Positions 43,108-52,100 of a stretch of 64,000 nucleotides of DNA are shown one piece after another (position 1 is the first letter of the stretch; the number at the start of each line of letters is the position of its first letter). Below the pieces are notes generated by a model that was not told where the DNA came from, made no database searches, and saw nothing but the letters and a program-made list of their open reading frames with translations. The position numbers were made by a program, and so were the translations under genes. The DNA is from STF1-184 sp050178795 (GTDB taxonomy: Bacteria; Bacillota; Clostridia; Christensenellales; UBA1242): NCBI GenBank assembly GCA_050178795.1, contig JBFXFT010000001.1, positions 108,283 to 172,282 on the forward strand, given 5' to 3'.

Positions 43108-43455
43108 TTATAAAATAACTAAAGTCATACCTAAATTAAAACTTTCTCCATCCGAATTTAAAAGTAGTTCTGGTGCGTCCTCTAAAAGTCCAAGTTCTTT
43201 AACCTTGTATACGCTCCAACCCTCTCCGCCTACGTAATTCACAATATGACCTTTTCTTTTTGCTTCTTTTAAATACGCCCTGACCGCTTTTTTAATGTCT
43301 CCGCCCTTACCACTACTTCCATATCCGTGAATAACTTTAATGACCCTAACGCCAGACAATTTAGCAAGCTCAATTTCTCGCTCCAACAAAAACATTGCTA
43401 CATCAACTGGCGGCATATTCTCCTTAATATCAATTTTTATAATTTTATCGTTCAT
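43108..43455 (-). CDS. Smr domain protein
   Basis: 115 residues from the ATG at 43455, with AAGGT eight bases upstream; the ATG at 43479 lacks a site. The Smr fold is seen in IDIKENMPPVDVAMFLLEREI and VRVIKVIHGYGSSGKGGDIKKAVRAYL, whose HGYGSGxGG motif is the family hallmark. Smr domains bind or nick nucleic acids; in MutS2 they cleave branched DNA or collided ribosomes. This is a stand-alone domain with no MutS part. Confidence 0.85.
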   Translation of the reverse strand: MNDKIIKIDIKENMPPVDVAMFLLEREIELAKLSGVRVIKVIHGYGSSGKGGDIKKAVRAYLKEAKRKGHIVNYVGGEGWSVYKVKELGLLEDAPELLLNSDGESFNLGMTLVIL

Positions 43456-43532
43456 ACATTTTACCTTAGTTTTATGCATATTTATGTATATTTATGCAAT
43501 ATATTAAATAAGAACACTGTTTTTTGACACTT

Positions 43533-44078
43533 TTATTCATTTGTTATAAAAGTCAAATATACAATTCCATATTTTTTTTCGTCATATATTTTAAAGCCTT
43601 CAGGAAGAGTAAAACCAATTTTGTCTTTATTATGTTCAAAAACTATTGTGCCGTTTTCTTTTAACAAATTGTTATCAGCAATTATCTTTATACTCTCCTC
43701 TCCTAAACTGCTAGCATAAGGTGGGTCTATAAATATTATGTCAAATTTTAATTTTTCATCCGCAATTTTTTTTAGCGCATTTTTAAAATCTAAATTCAAA
43801 ATAACGGCGTTTTCTTTTAATTTTTCATTGTTTTTTAATATCAAATTATATGCATCTTTGCTTTTATCTACCAAATATGCTAACTTGGCTCCTCTACTTA
43901 AAGCCTCAAAGCCAAGTGCACCTGTTCCTGCAAATAAGTCTAGAACTGTGCTTTCTATCATTTCATTTTGCAGTTTACTAAAAAGCGCCTCCCTTACCCT
44001 GTCGGCAGTAGGTCTTGTGCCTTCATATTTTAATTCTAGTAGGTTTGCGCCCCTATGTTTTCCTGCAATTATTCTCAT
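43533..44078 (-). CDS. rsmD: 16S rRNA (guanine-N2)-methyltransferase RsmD
   Basis: 181 residues. Motifs are MRIIAGKHRGANL, RPTADRVREALFSKL, LDLFAGTGALGFEALSRGA (SAM-binding) and the catalytic IIFIDPPYASS. RsmD methylates G966 of 16S rRNA in the 30S subunit. The gene has no partner on the same strand; coaD, its usual neighbour, is not adjacent. It is preceded by a 51-codon gene in the same direction. Confidence 0.94.
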   Translation of the reverse strand: MRIIAGKHRGANLLELKYEGTRPTADRVREALFSKLQNEMIESTVLDLFAGTGALGFEALSRGAKLAYLVDKSKDAYNLILKNNEKLKENAVILNLDFKNALKKIADEKLKFDIIFIDPPYASSLGEESIKIIADNNLLKENGTIVFEHNKDKIGFTLPEGFKIYDEKKYGIVYLTFITNE

Positions 44079-44117
44079 AGTTTAATATTACCACACTTTT
44101 TGCAATTTTTGCACAAA

Positions 44118-44140
44118 AAAACTAGCAATTGCTAGTTTTT
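44118..44140 (-). terminator. Terminator for the 51-codon gene
   Basis: ACTAGCAATTGCTAGT (44121-44136) is a perfect palindrome followed by T on the minus strand. The TAG of the small gene is within it. Confidence 0.7.
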
Positions 44141-44287
44141 TGGATTATCAAAATCAAATTGCATTTGTTCTTCGTGTATAAATTCATTTTTAGAGTTTAT
44201 TACTATACGTTGTTCTACATATCTTGCCTTTTTAATGTTGCCAATTTCAGTTTTTTCTTCCCCTGTCAAATGTCTTACTTCTTCCAT
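44132..44287 (-). CDS. 51-residue protein, unknown
   Basis: ATG at 44285-44287 with AAGGGGTG upstream. The product is acidic, without membrane helices; the N-terminus is EEVRHLTGEEKTEIG and a beta-like segment RYVEQRIVINSKNEFIHEEQ follows. It ends at a TAG inside its terminator. Length and ribosome site suggest a real gene, but no family is recognised. Confidence 0.6.
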   Translation of the reverse strand: MEEVRHLTGEEKTEIGNIKKARYVEQRIVINSKNEFIHEEQMQFDFDNPKN

Positions 44288-44376
44288 ATATATCACCCCT
44301 TAATTAAGTTATAAGTTTTTTAAAACATACAACTAGTTATAATTTAATTTTAAAAAACTGTCAAACAAAACCCATT

Positions 44377-44408
44377 AAAAAAGATTGTGCAAAAAGCACA
44401 AATCTTTT
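44377..44408 (-). terminator. Terminator of the BFD gene pair
   Basis: AAAAGATTGTGC (44379-44390) pairs with GCACAAATCTTTT (44396-44408) with one bulge over a 5-A loop; T residues follow on the minus strand. Confidence 0.75.
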
Positions 44409-44441
44409 AATTAAAAATTAAATTATTCCTAATCCCTAAAT

Positions 44442-44636
44442 TTACTTGTTGGCATATTTTTTAATAATTTCTTCCAAGTCTTCTAGGCAAGAGCCGCATA
44501 ATGTTCCAGCACCAGTAACTTCGCCAAGTTCTTCTACTGTAGTTATGTTTTGCTCTTTTATTGCCTTTACAATGTCCTTTAGTTTTAGATCATAGCAAGG
44601 ACAAATCATCTCTTCCATATCTTCAAAAGTATCCAT
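44442..44636 (-). CDS. BFD-like [2Fe-2S]-binding protein 2
   Basis: 64 residues. The bacterioferritin-associated ferredoxin (BFD) pattern is present: CPCYDLKLKDIVKAI at the N-terminus and TGAGTLCGSCLEDLEEII at the C-terminus, so the four Cys have spacing C-x-C and C-x2-C. BFD-like domains carry a [2Fe-2S] cluster and interact with redox partners or ferritins. It follows a paralogue by 11 bases. Confidence 0.85.
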   Translation of the reverse strand: MDTFEDMEEMICPCYDLKLKDIVKAIKEQNITTVEELGEVTGAGTLCGSCLEDLEEIIKKYANK

Positions 44637-44647
44637 TTTGTTCTCCT

Positions 44648-44845
44648 TTAATCTTTTTTATATTCGTCAATAAGCATTTGAATCTTTCGCCTGCAAGTTC
44701 CACATACGGTTCCTGCACCAGTTTCATCGCCTACTGCTTCAATACTCTTTGCGCCATTTTTTATTGCATCTTTAATTTCACCTTTTGTAACTCCCATGCA
44801 AAAACAAATAATTTGCTCATCGCCTTTTGGGTTTAGTTCATCCAT
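44648..44845 (-). CDS. BFD-like [2Fe-2S]-binding protein 1
   Basis: 65 residues from the ATG at 44845, six bases after GGAGAG; the TTG two codons earlier abuts the site. Motifs are CFCMGVTKGEIKDAI and DETGAGTVCGTCRRKI (C-x-C and C-x2-C). It is paralogous to the next gene. Small BFD proteins of this kind occur in Clostridia singly; a tandem pair suggests transfer between two related redox carriers (inference). It has a possible single-cluster binding site for a partner oxidoreductase. Confidence 0.85.
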   Translation of the reverse strand: MDELNPKGDEQIICFCMGVTKGEIKDAIKNGAKSIEAVGDETGAGTVCGTCRRKIQMLIDEYKKD

Positions 44846-44924
44846 AATCAACTCTCCATTTAAAAAATTAGCATTAATATTTAGCCTATTTAATTTTACA
44901 ACAATTCATAAAAAAAGACCAACA

Positions 44925-44948
44925 AAAAACACACCAAAGTGTGTTTTT
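44925..44948 (-). terminator. Terminator of the 94-residue gene
   Basis: AAAAACACAC (44925-44934) pairs with GTGTGTTTTT (44939-44948) over a 4-base loop; T residues follow in the direction of transcription on the minus strand. Confidence 0.75.
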
Positions 44949-44956
44949 ATTTATAA

Positions 44957-45241
44957 TTATCTATCAGCAATTGGCTCAATAAGCGCTTCATTGTCGTATC
45001 TTTTTGAATGATGACCATCTACCATGGAAAGGCCCTCTCCATTATACTTTACTGTAACAAGAGCAGATTTTTCATGCCTACCTAATTTATAAGGGATTTC
45101 TGCATTAACGCTCCCATTCTTTAATAGTTTGTTCCTTAAAGCAATTGTTCTTGCGTGGTTTACGGCCTCTTTTTCAGACATTTCAATAGCCCTAAAACCA
45201 AATTTTGATACATCAACATTCATTTCAGCAAATTTTGTCAT
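44957..45241 (-). CDS. 94-residue protein, unknown
   Basis: ATG behind AAGGGATAGGATT. The product contains a helical N-terminus (EKEAVNHARTIALRNKLLKNG) and a later beta-rich part with EIPYKLGRHEKSALVTVKYNG. There is no signal peptide or membrane helix. It has a strong promoter of its own (45276-45304), suggesting good expression, and stands alone between the BFD pair and the tRNA-Lys. I do not recognise the family. Confidence 0.65.
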   Translation of the reverse strand: MTKFAEMNVDVSKFGFRAIEMSEKEAVNHARTIALRNKLLKNGSVNAEIPYKLGRHEKSALVTVKYNGEGLSMVDGHHSKRYDNEALIEPIADR

Positions 45242-45275
45242 AATCCTATCCCTTTTTTCTTTTTTTGTTATGTTT

Positions 45276-45304
45276 ATAATACTATTTTTTTATAATTTTG
45301 TCAA
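45276..45304 (-). promoter_or_regulatory. Strong promoter of the 94-residue gene
   Basis: TTGACA (45299-45304), 17 bases and TATTAT (45276-45281) on the minus strand. Confidence 0.8.
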
Positions 45305-45429
45305 TAGTAGATTAATACAAAATTAGTAAATATTATACAAAAATTAAAATTGTTGACAGATGTAAAATATTATTCACAATATATTACAGAAAATATAAAA
45401 AAGTACATATAAAAATATGTACTTTTGCT

Positions 45430-45505
45430 TGGTGGACGATTAGGGACTCGAACCCTAGACCCACTGATTAAGAGTCAGTTGCTCTACCAACTGAGCTAAT
45501 CGTCC
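45430..45505 (-). tRNA. tRNA-Lys (anticodon CTT)
   Basis: On the minus strand the acceptor GGACGAT pairs with ATCGTCC, the anticodon arm ACTGA-CTCTTAA-TCAGT gives CTT, and the T arm is TAGGGTTCGAGTCCCTA. CCA is encoded (45430-45432). The promoter lies directly upstream. Confidence 0.95.
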
Positions 45506-45524
45506 AGAACTGACAAACTGTAAA

Positions 45525-45553
45525 ATTATACTATCTACACCACAATTTGTCAA
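45525..45553 (-). promoter_or_regulatory. Consensus promoter of tRNA-Lys
   Basis: TTGACA (45548-45553), 17 bases and TATAAT (45525-45530), a perfect match on both boxes. It ends ten bases from the last, degenerate CRISPR repeat. Confidence 0.85.
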
Positions 45554-45562
45554 TAAATATTA

Positions 45563-47208
45563 AAAAATAAAAAGACTAAATTTGCACTACTCTCAAACCA
45601 GCAAAGGAGATGGAGCGCGCGCGAAGTTTTACTACCATTTAAAATTACACTACTCTCAAACTGACGATTACGGCTTGGACGCCATAAAAAAGTTTTACTA
45701 CCATTTAAAATTACACTACTCTCAAACTTGACATAACTTTTAACATGGATTTNNNNNNNNNNNNNNNNNNNNNNNNNNNNNNNNNNNNNNNNNNNNNNNN
45801 NNNNNNNNNNNNNNNNNNNNNNNNNNNNNNNNNNNNNNNNNNNNNNNNNNNNGTTTTACTACCATTTAAAATTACACTACTCTCAAACTGACGATTACGG
45901 CTTGGACGCCATAAAAAAGTTTTACTACCATTTAAAATTACACTACTCTCAAACTTGACATAACTTTTAACATGGATTTTGACAGTTTTACTACCATTTA
46001 AAATTACACTACTCTCAAACTACTAATTGAGCACATGCATAAACATATCTGTTTTACTACCATTTAAAATTACACTACTCTCAAACTATTATAATATCAA
46101 ACTTTCTATTTATAAGGTTTTACTACCATTTAAAATTACACTACTCTCAAACTTTCACCTTGCGAATTATCGCCATTTATATGTTTTACTACCATTTAAA
46201 ATTACACTACTCTCAAACTTATATCTATCGTTACGCAAATAATTATTAGTTTTACTACCATTTAAAATTACACTACTCTCAAACCAATAAAGACCTTGAT
46301 TGGCTGTATTTCTTGTTTTACTACCATTTAAAATTACACTACTCTCAAACGACTGCCAAGCACAAGGCGATTTTTATAGTGTTTTACTACCATTTAAAAT
46401 TACACTACTCTCAAACGCTTGTCTCAATATCTAATAATAATTGTTTGTTTTACTACCATTTAAAATTACACTACTCTCAAACTTGTTGAGTAAGCTTCAA
46501 AAACATTTTATTGTTTTACTACCATTTAAAATTACACTACTCTCAAACTTGTCGATGGTTCCCTGCGCGATCAGGTTAGTTTTACTACCATTTAAAATTA
46601 CACTACTCTCAAACCTTGTAAGCATTATTCCCATGTGATATTTTGTTTTACTACCATTTAAAATTACACTACTCTCAAACTAATCCATATAGCGTAATAT
46701 CAAATAACAAGTTTTACTACCATTTAAAATTACACTACTCTCAAACAATATTTCCTGACGATGCGTTATGTCTTGTGTTTTACTACCATTTAAAATTACA
46801 CTACTCTCAAACAAAAGTTAGGCTATAAAGGTGATGCATATAGTTTTACTACCATTTAAAATTACACTACTCTCAAACTGAGTTTTTGTTGACCTCTAAC
46901 GTTATGCAGTTTTACTACCATTTAAAATTACACTACTCTCAAACTAAGTAGTTTCTATTAAGTCTACTCCGCCTGTTTTACTACCATTTAAAATTACACT
47001 ACTCTCAAACATTAGGAGGAGATATGAACGCTACAACATTGTTTTACTACCATTTAAAATTACACTACTCTCAAACATTACATACATTATATAAGCCTCC
47101 TTATAGGTTTTACTACCATTTAAAATTACACTACTCTCAAACTAGGAGATGCCAATGATGAACTAGAAGATAGTTTTACTACCATTTAAAATTACACTAC
47201 TCTCAAAC
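45563..47208 (-). CRISPR. Type II-A CRISPR array
   Basis: Direct repeats of 36 bp with 30-bp spacers give a period of 66. In the crRNA direction (minus) the repeat begins GTTTGAGAGTAGTG and ends GGTAGTAAAAC. There are 23 intact repeats written in the window plus a terminal one (45563-45598) whose distal half is degraded; its spacer is 27 bases. The decayed end is far from csn2, so the leader is at 47209-47285. A block of N (45753-45852) interrupts the array. Because the bases on its two sides overlap, the true array probably has 21 spacers. None of the spacers is obviously in the prophage shown. Confidence 0.97.
45753..45852. other. 100-N scaffold gap inside the CRISPR array
   Basis: Exactly 100 N. 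The 127 bases to its left (45626-45752) are identical to the first 127 to its right (45853-45979), so the gap seems to be a false join of overlapping contigs and not missing sequence. Confidence 0.9.
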
Positions 47209-47285
47209 CTCAAAATTTGAAAGTATTTATGGCACTAACATAGCAATTTAAATGATATTATACTATTATATTAACATTTTTGACT
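47209..47285 (-). promoter_or_regulatory. CRISPR leader
   Basis: A 77-base AT-rich stretch between csn2 and the first repeat. On the minus strand it contains TATAAT-like boxes (TATAATAG, TATAATAT) about 50 bases before the repeat and ends with TTTTGAG directly at the repeat, similar to the ATTTGAG leader-anchoring motif known for type II-A adaptation. Confidence 0.7.
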
Positions 47286-47966
47286 TTATTCTACAACAAT
47301 TTCGCACATATCCTTATCTATAATCAAAGTTTTTTCATATTCAATATTACAATCCATTTGACTACTTTCTAAGAGTAAAACCTTATATTCTTTGTATATA
47401 ATATGTTTGTAAAATTTTAATAGATCTTCTTTGCTTAAATAATTTTTTAAATTAACAAAAATCAACAACTTGTATAAGTTGAACTCAAATACTAAATTAA
47501 TATAATTTATAAGTTTTTCTAATAATGTTTGGCTATTGTCCTCAACTTTTACGTCATATAATTTTAAAAAATCAATTATTGCAAATTCATTATTATTTTC
47601 TAAATTTATGTTGACTTCATTTTCCAAATCAAACAAAAACGATAACATTTGACTATTTAGAGCGGCGTACTGCTCAAAAAATTTAGCTTCTTTAGCACTC
47701 TCTGATAAATGGTTATATAATTTAGTTATTAATCTCCTATCATTAACTGAAAGATTAACATAGTCTGTTACTATACCCGCATTATTTTTAAGGTCTATTT
47801 CTTTAAAATTGTCAGATAAAACAAATTCGCCATTTTCGCCCAATATTTGTTTGTTTAACATTGTAAGATAATTATAAAATAAACCTGAATTTTCAATCAC
47901 CAATACATTTATTCTATCATTATCAAAAATTATCTGGTTTTTAAAATCAATATTCACCAGTTTCAT
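47286..47966 (-). CDS. csn2: CRISPR adaptation protein Csn2
   Basis: 226 residues, typical of short Csn2. The N-terminus MKLVNIDFKNQIIF and VLVIENSGLFYNYL match the family, which forms a tetrameric ring around DNA ends and acts with Cas1-Cas2 and Cas9 in spacer acquisition. Its presence defines subtype II-A. It overlaps cas2 by four bases and is followed by the leader of the array. Confidence 0.9.
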   Translation of the reverse strand: MKLVNIDFKNQIIFDNDRINVLVIENSGLFYNYLTMLNKQILGENGEFVLSDNFKEIDLKNNAGIVTDYVNLSVNDRRLITKLYNHLSESAKEAKFFEQYAALNSQMLSFLFDLENEVNINLENNNEFAIIDFLKLYDVKVEDNSQTLLEKLINYINLVFEFNLYKLLIFVNLKNYLSKEDLLKFYKHIIYKEYKVLLLESSQMDCNIEYEKTLIIDKDMCEIVVE

Positions 47967-48283
47967 AAAATTACCAACTTTTTATCATTATCTATAATTT
48001 CTGTTTGAATATTGCCAATAAGCAAATCCATTTTTGCAAATTGTTTTTCGGTAATTGTAAGCATTTGAACAATACCATCTTGCGGTTTATTCTTTTTTAT
48101 CTTTTCTTTAATCAAGTCAGCCACAGTATTATTTAGAGCAAGTTTTGAATAAACCGATTCTTGTAACATAATAAAACCATTTTTTATTAAAAAGCGCCTA
48201 AAAAGTGTATAGTCCCTTTGGGCTACATAACTCGTTGTTGGTAAATCAAAAAACACTAAAATTCTCATATATCTATAACTCAT
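47963..48283 (-). CDS. cas2: CRISPR integrase subunit Cas2
   Basis: 106 residues with the ferredoxin-like fold start YMRILVFFDLPTTS (catalytic-site Asp at the end of the first strand) and RDYTLFRRFLIKNGFIMLQESVYSKL. Cas2 bridges two Cas1 dimers in the integration complex. It overlaps cas1 by 11 bases and csn2 by four, so adaptation genes form one translation unit. Confidence 0.95.
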   Translation of the reverse strand: MSYRYMRILVFFDLPTTSYVAQRDYTLFRRFLIKNGFIMLQESVYSKLALNNTVADLIKEKIKKNKPQDGIVQMLTITEKQFAKMDLLIGNIQTEIIDNDKKLVIL

Positions 48284-49151
48284 AATAATATTTTATTAAG
48301 GAAATATCCTTTTCTTTTAATGCCAGAAATATACTTGAACAGAAAATTTTTATAGCATTTGGTAACTGCTGTATTTTGTCTTCAATTTTTACCTCAATTT
48401 CAAAAATTTCAAGCATTTTATTTTTCGCTTCGGTATCAAAACTTGTCAATTTAAGCGCATAAACAAATTTATCAACTACTATTCTAAATGGTTCCATTAA
48501 ATCACAAGATAGATTAAAACAATTAAATTCATTGCCATGCCAAACACCCAGCTGAGTCAAATAACCTTTTGCTACAATTTCTCTATTAAACATAGATAAT
48601 AATAGGGCGTAGCCATAATTTAAAGCACTATTAATAAAGTCTGCGTCATCCCTTATGCGTTTAAATTCAATTCCAAAAATTGCATTAAAATAAACTTTTG
48701 CAGCATGCCCTTCTCTATTTGTGACATCTCCAAATTCTAATTCTTGCAAATAAGAATTTAGGAGGTCGGCTTCTTTTTTATAATTCAATTCAAACAAAAA
48801 ATTGCGTTGTTTTAAAATTTTATCCCTTATAATTGCTGTCCAGATATGGGTTTTAATTTCATCATCCCACGATAATTGTTCTTTTATTTTATCACTAGTA
48901 TCATGACTACCATAATATGGAATTAATTCGCATTCTGGATTATGTTTTTCATCGCAAAAAATTACTTTAATTTTACGCTTGCATAATTCACTAATAAGAG
49001 TTGTAGTCAAAGAAACGGCAGTAGACTCAATTATTAATGTGCCAATTTCAGAAAGATGTATTTTTTGTTTTACCTCTCCCCTATACACCAAATAGTCTAG
49101 TTCAAATTCCAATTTAGCACTTTTTGAAATTACTATAGTTCTCCAACTCAT
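48273..49151 (-). CDS. cas1: CRISPR integrase Cas1
   Basis: 292 residues, usual for type II-A. Visible features are WRTIVISKSAKLEFELDYLVYRG, GTLIIESTAVSLTTTLISEL, and the metal ligands in INSALNYGYALLLSMFNREIV (region with Glu near YFNAIFGIEFKR), LGVWHGNEFNCFNLSCDLMEPFR (His and the final Glu/Asp). Cas1 is the integrase that joins prespacers to the leader-repeat junction. It begins two bases after cas9. Confidence 0.96.
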   Translation of the reverse strand: MSWRTIVISKSAKLEFELDYLVYRGEVKQKIHLSEIGTLIIESTAVSLTTTLISELCKRKIKVIFCDEKHNPECELIPYYGSHDTSDKIKEQLSWDDEIKTHIWTAIIRDKILKQRNFLFELNYKKEADLLNSYLQELEFGDVTNREGHAAKVYFNAIFGIEFKRIRDDADFINSALNYGYALLLSMFNREIVAKGYLTQLGVWHGNEFNCFNLSCDLMEPFRIVVDKFVYALKLTSFDTEAKNKMLEIFEIEVKIEDKIQQLPNAIKIFCSSIFLALKEKDISLIKYYYEL

Positions 49152-49152
49152 G

Positions 49153-52100
49153 CTATAGCCTGTTTATCTCTATACTATTGTCAAATAACCCAGTAATTGA
49201 TTGATTTATAAGTTTTAAATTATCACTAGCGCTAACTCTTTTAGAAAAATTATTCCCACCTGCAAATTTTGCTCCACTTATAGCTTTTAAATTACCAAGA
49301 AGGCTATTACAGCTAAATATTTTTAAAATTTCTAATATAACAGACGCTTGAACTTCCAGTGGCAGAGCCTTAAATATTTCTTTTTGATTTTTCATAAAAT
49401 GTAATTGCTTTTGCATATTACTAATACCCAAATAAGTATTATAATTTAATTTATTTGTAATGCTTTCATAAATACCTATATTGCCGTCTAAAGTAATCTC
49501 ATCATTATCTCTCACTAAAACTGTTGCGTTTTTATTTTTCTTTTCTACTAATTCTTTTTTAGTCACAAAGTTAACTATCTTCTTTAAATAGTTATCATTT
49601 TTTATATTTGAATATAATTGATTAGCATTATGCAAAACAAGAGAATCACCTGTTTCACCAGCAATATAAGCATAAGAGTTTTTTATTTTTAATAAACTTT
49701 TTATCTTTATTTCATCCATCAATATTTCTACTGTGTTTACATTTAACATTTCCTTGCAATAGTCTTCCTTTTGTTCTTTTGTAATCAACTTGCTAGATAG
49801 ATAAAGTGGAACACTGACAAATTCTTTTACTTCTTTACCTTTTAAAACGTATTTTACTAGAACAAAATATGCTGGTCTAACACCTGTGTATCCACCATAT
49901 TTAGAAGTGTCGTTCATTTTAGAATCTATTTGTATAAGACCCTCTTTTTTGCTTACGGCTTGCATGCCATAAAATTCACCCTTATTTTTATAAGAATATT
50001 GTGTAATTAAACAGTTATTTTGATTTGCATATTTTTTAATTCTGCTAATAGATTCGTCATTATCTTTAACCCAAGCGCCCTTTACGTTCCAGTTATACAT
50101 TTTCGCAAGGTTATATGTTCTATTCGCGTAGTCATTCTTTGCGAAATAATCTCTTGCATTCCAACCAAATTTAGCATTATAGACATTGCCTACTACAATA
50201 TTGAAGTAAGCATCCTTTGCGTGGTGTAAATCGTTAACCTCACGTACTTTTAAAATGTCAAAATTGTTTCTAAAATCAGACACATTGCCTGCTTTGACAT
50301 AGACAATTTTACTTTCAGGAAAAATATTTGTTATTAATTCTGCGGCAAGTTTTGTGGTTTGTCTAGTCTCAACTATTTGTCTATTAATAAAATTTGTCAA
50401 ATCTGATTCGCTTAATGGAGTGCTTCTTATAAGTCTTTCATATTTTTCTTTACTCATAAGTTGTTTGTCTTTAAAGCCACAACTCTTTAAATAGTTCCAA
50501 AAAGGCTTTTGCGCTTGCCTAATCTCTAGTCTTATAGGGTATTCATCAGTCTTTTCTTTATTTAATACACCTTCAACTAAAACCAAGTTGTCAAAACTAT
50601 CATCTTTAACTTTCGAGCGTGGAACTATATGGTCTATGTCGTATTGATCTGTAAAAAGCGTATCCAAATTAATTTCTCTGCCAGAATACATACATCTGCC
50701 CATTTGAAGGTAATATAGATACAATTTTTTGCTCTTTAAATTATCATTGTCTTCTTTTTCCAACCTTTCTTTTAGCTTATCTTTATAGTTTGACGTTACT
50801 ACTTCGTCCGCCTTGCAACTTTCGTAAATTTTTATTAAATTGTCTTTTCTGCTTTCAGTTCTCTTCTTTTCTCCCTCTTCTCTTGCCATTTCTATAAATA
50901 TTTTTTTAGGGTCAGTCTTTAATACCTTTTTTAATTCTTTTGCAACCAAAAGTGTTTGCCAAACTTGGCGTTTAACAGCTGGAGAAAAGTTTAATTTTTC
51001 AACCATATCGTAACTTGTTTCAGTGTTTATTAATTGTTTATTATGTTCATCAATTAATACATTAAAACCATATTTCTTGTCATGTATTATTTCCATAAAA
51101 TTTTGATTTGTTGAACGAAGTAGAGAAATTATGTTTACTATTTCGCCAGTTTGTTTGTCTATACTTTCAAGTCCCCTTAAAAGCTCTTTAGATAGCCTAC
51201 CCCAACCAGAAAAACTTAAGCCTTTAATTTGTTTAATTTGCTCTTGAGTTAGTGCCTTGCCATAGTCTTTTTTTATTCTGGCTTCTAGCCTGTTTTTGTC
51301 ACTTATAATGTTAATTGAATTAATTATGTCCTCTATCATTTCGTATTTATCTGCAAAACTGTCAGTTTGCAAAATACTCTTAAACGCTATATAAGAATTT
51401 AAAGAGGCTTTAAAATCGCCATCTATGCCAGTAATTTCGGTGTTATCTTTTTCTGTTCTAGCAATGACTCCCTCTTGCACTAAGAAACTTTTAAGGGTAG
51501 ACATTGTAACTTTTTTCTTATTCTTAAATAATTTGTTAAATATTTTATTCTTTAACTCAACAGTTATAGGAACAGCATTTATTCTTAAATTATTTAATTC
51601 GTTTAGCACCATAAATTCGCTATATAATAATGAATTTTTTGGTAAAACATCCTCACCTATCAAATAGGTGCACTTATTTGTCATTCTTTTTATAAATTCA
51701 TTTTCGCTTTTGTCTTTATCTATTACTTTATCAAAGTTCCAAGGGGTAACTTTTTCGTGGCTGTTTCTTACTACCCACGAAAAGCCCTCTTTTTGTTTGT
51801 TATTGTAGTCATCTTTTAGAGGTCCAACGTAATAAGGAACCCTAAATTTTAATATGCTAACTATTTTTTCAGAAGTCGTATAACCATCTGATTTTGTATT
51901 TAAAAATTCATAATGTTTTGATGCGTTGTCTAAAATTTTTTCAAGTTCCATTTGGTGTAATTGATAAGGAATTGTAGAATTTTCTTTTGAAACCTGTTTT
52001 GGTAAAAATGTTCTGGACTCAATTTCACCCATAACATAAACATACTCGGCATTTTCTTTTAATTCATCTTCTTTTGTAACTAAAACTTTCTTTAAAAACT

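Noticed and set aside
45353..45381. TTGACA on plus with a weak CACAAT -10, reading toward the array and antisense to tRNA-Lys
   Set aside because: The -10 is poor, spacing is doubtful and there is no product. It may be a chance AT-rich match.
46027..46828. Plus-strand open frames across the CRISPR array with repeated VLLPFKITLLSN-type segments
   Set aside because: They are translations of the repeats and spacers; the repeated peptide is the 36-bp repeat read in frame because 66 is divisible by three.
45563..47208. CRISPR transcription in the plus direction (repeat begins GTTTT on plus)
   Set aside because: The decayed repeat is at the left, the leader-like end is next to csn2, and the tracrRNA with terminator on plus can only pair with crRNA made from the minus strand.
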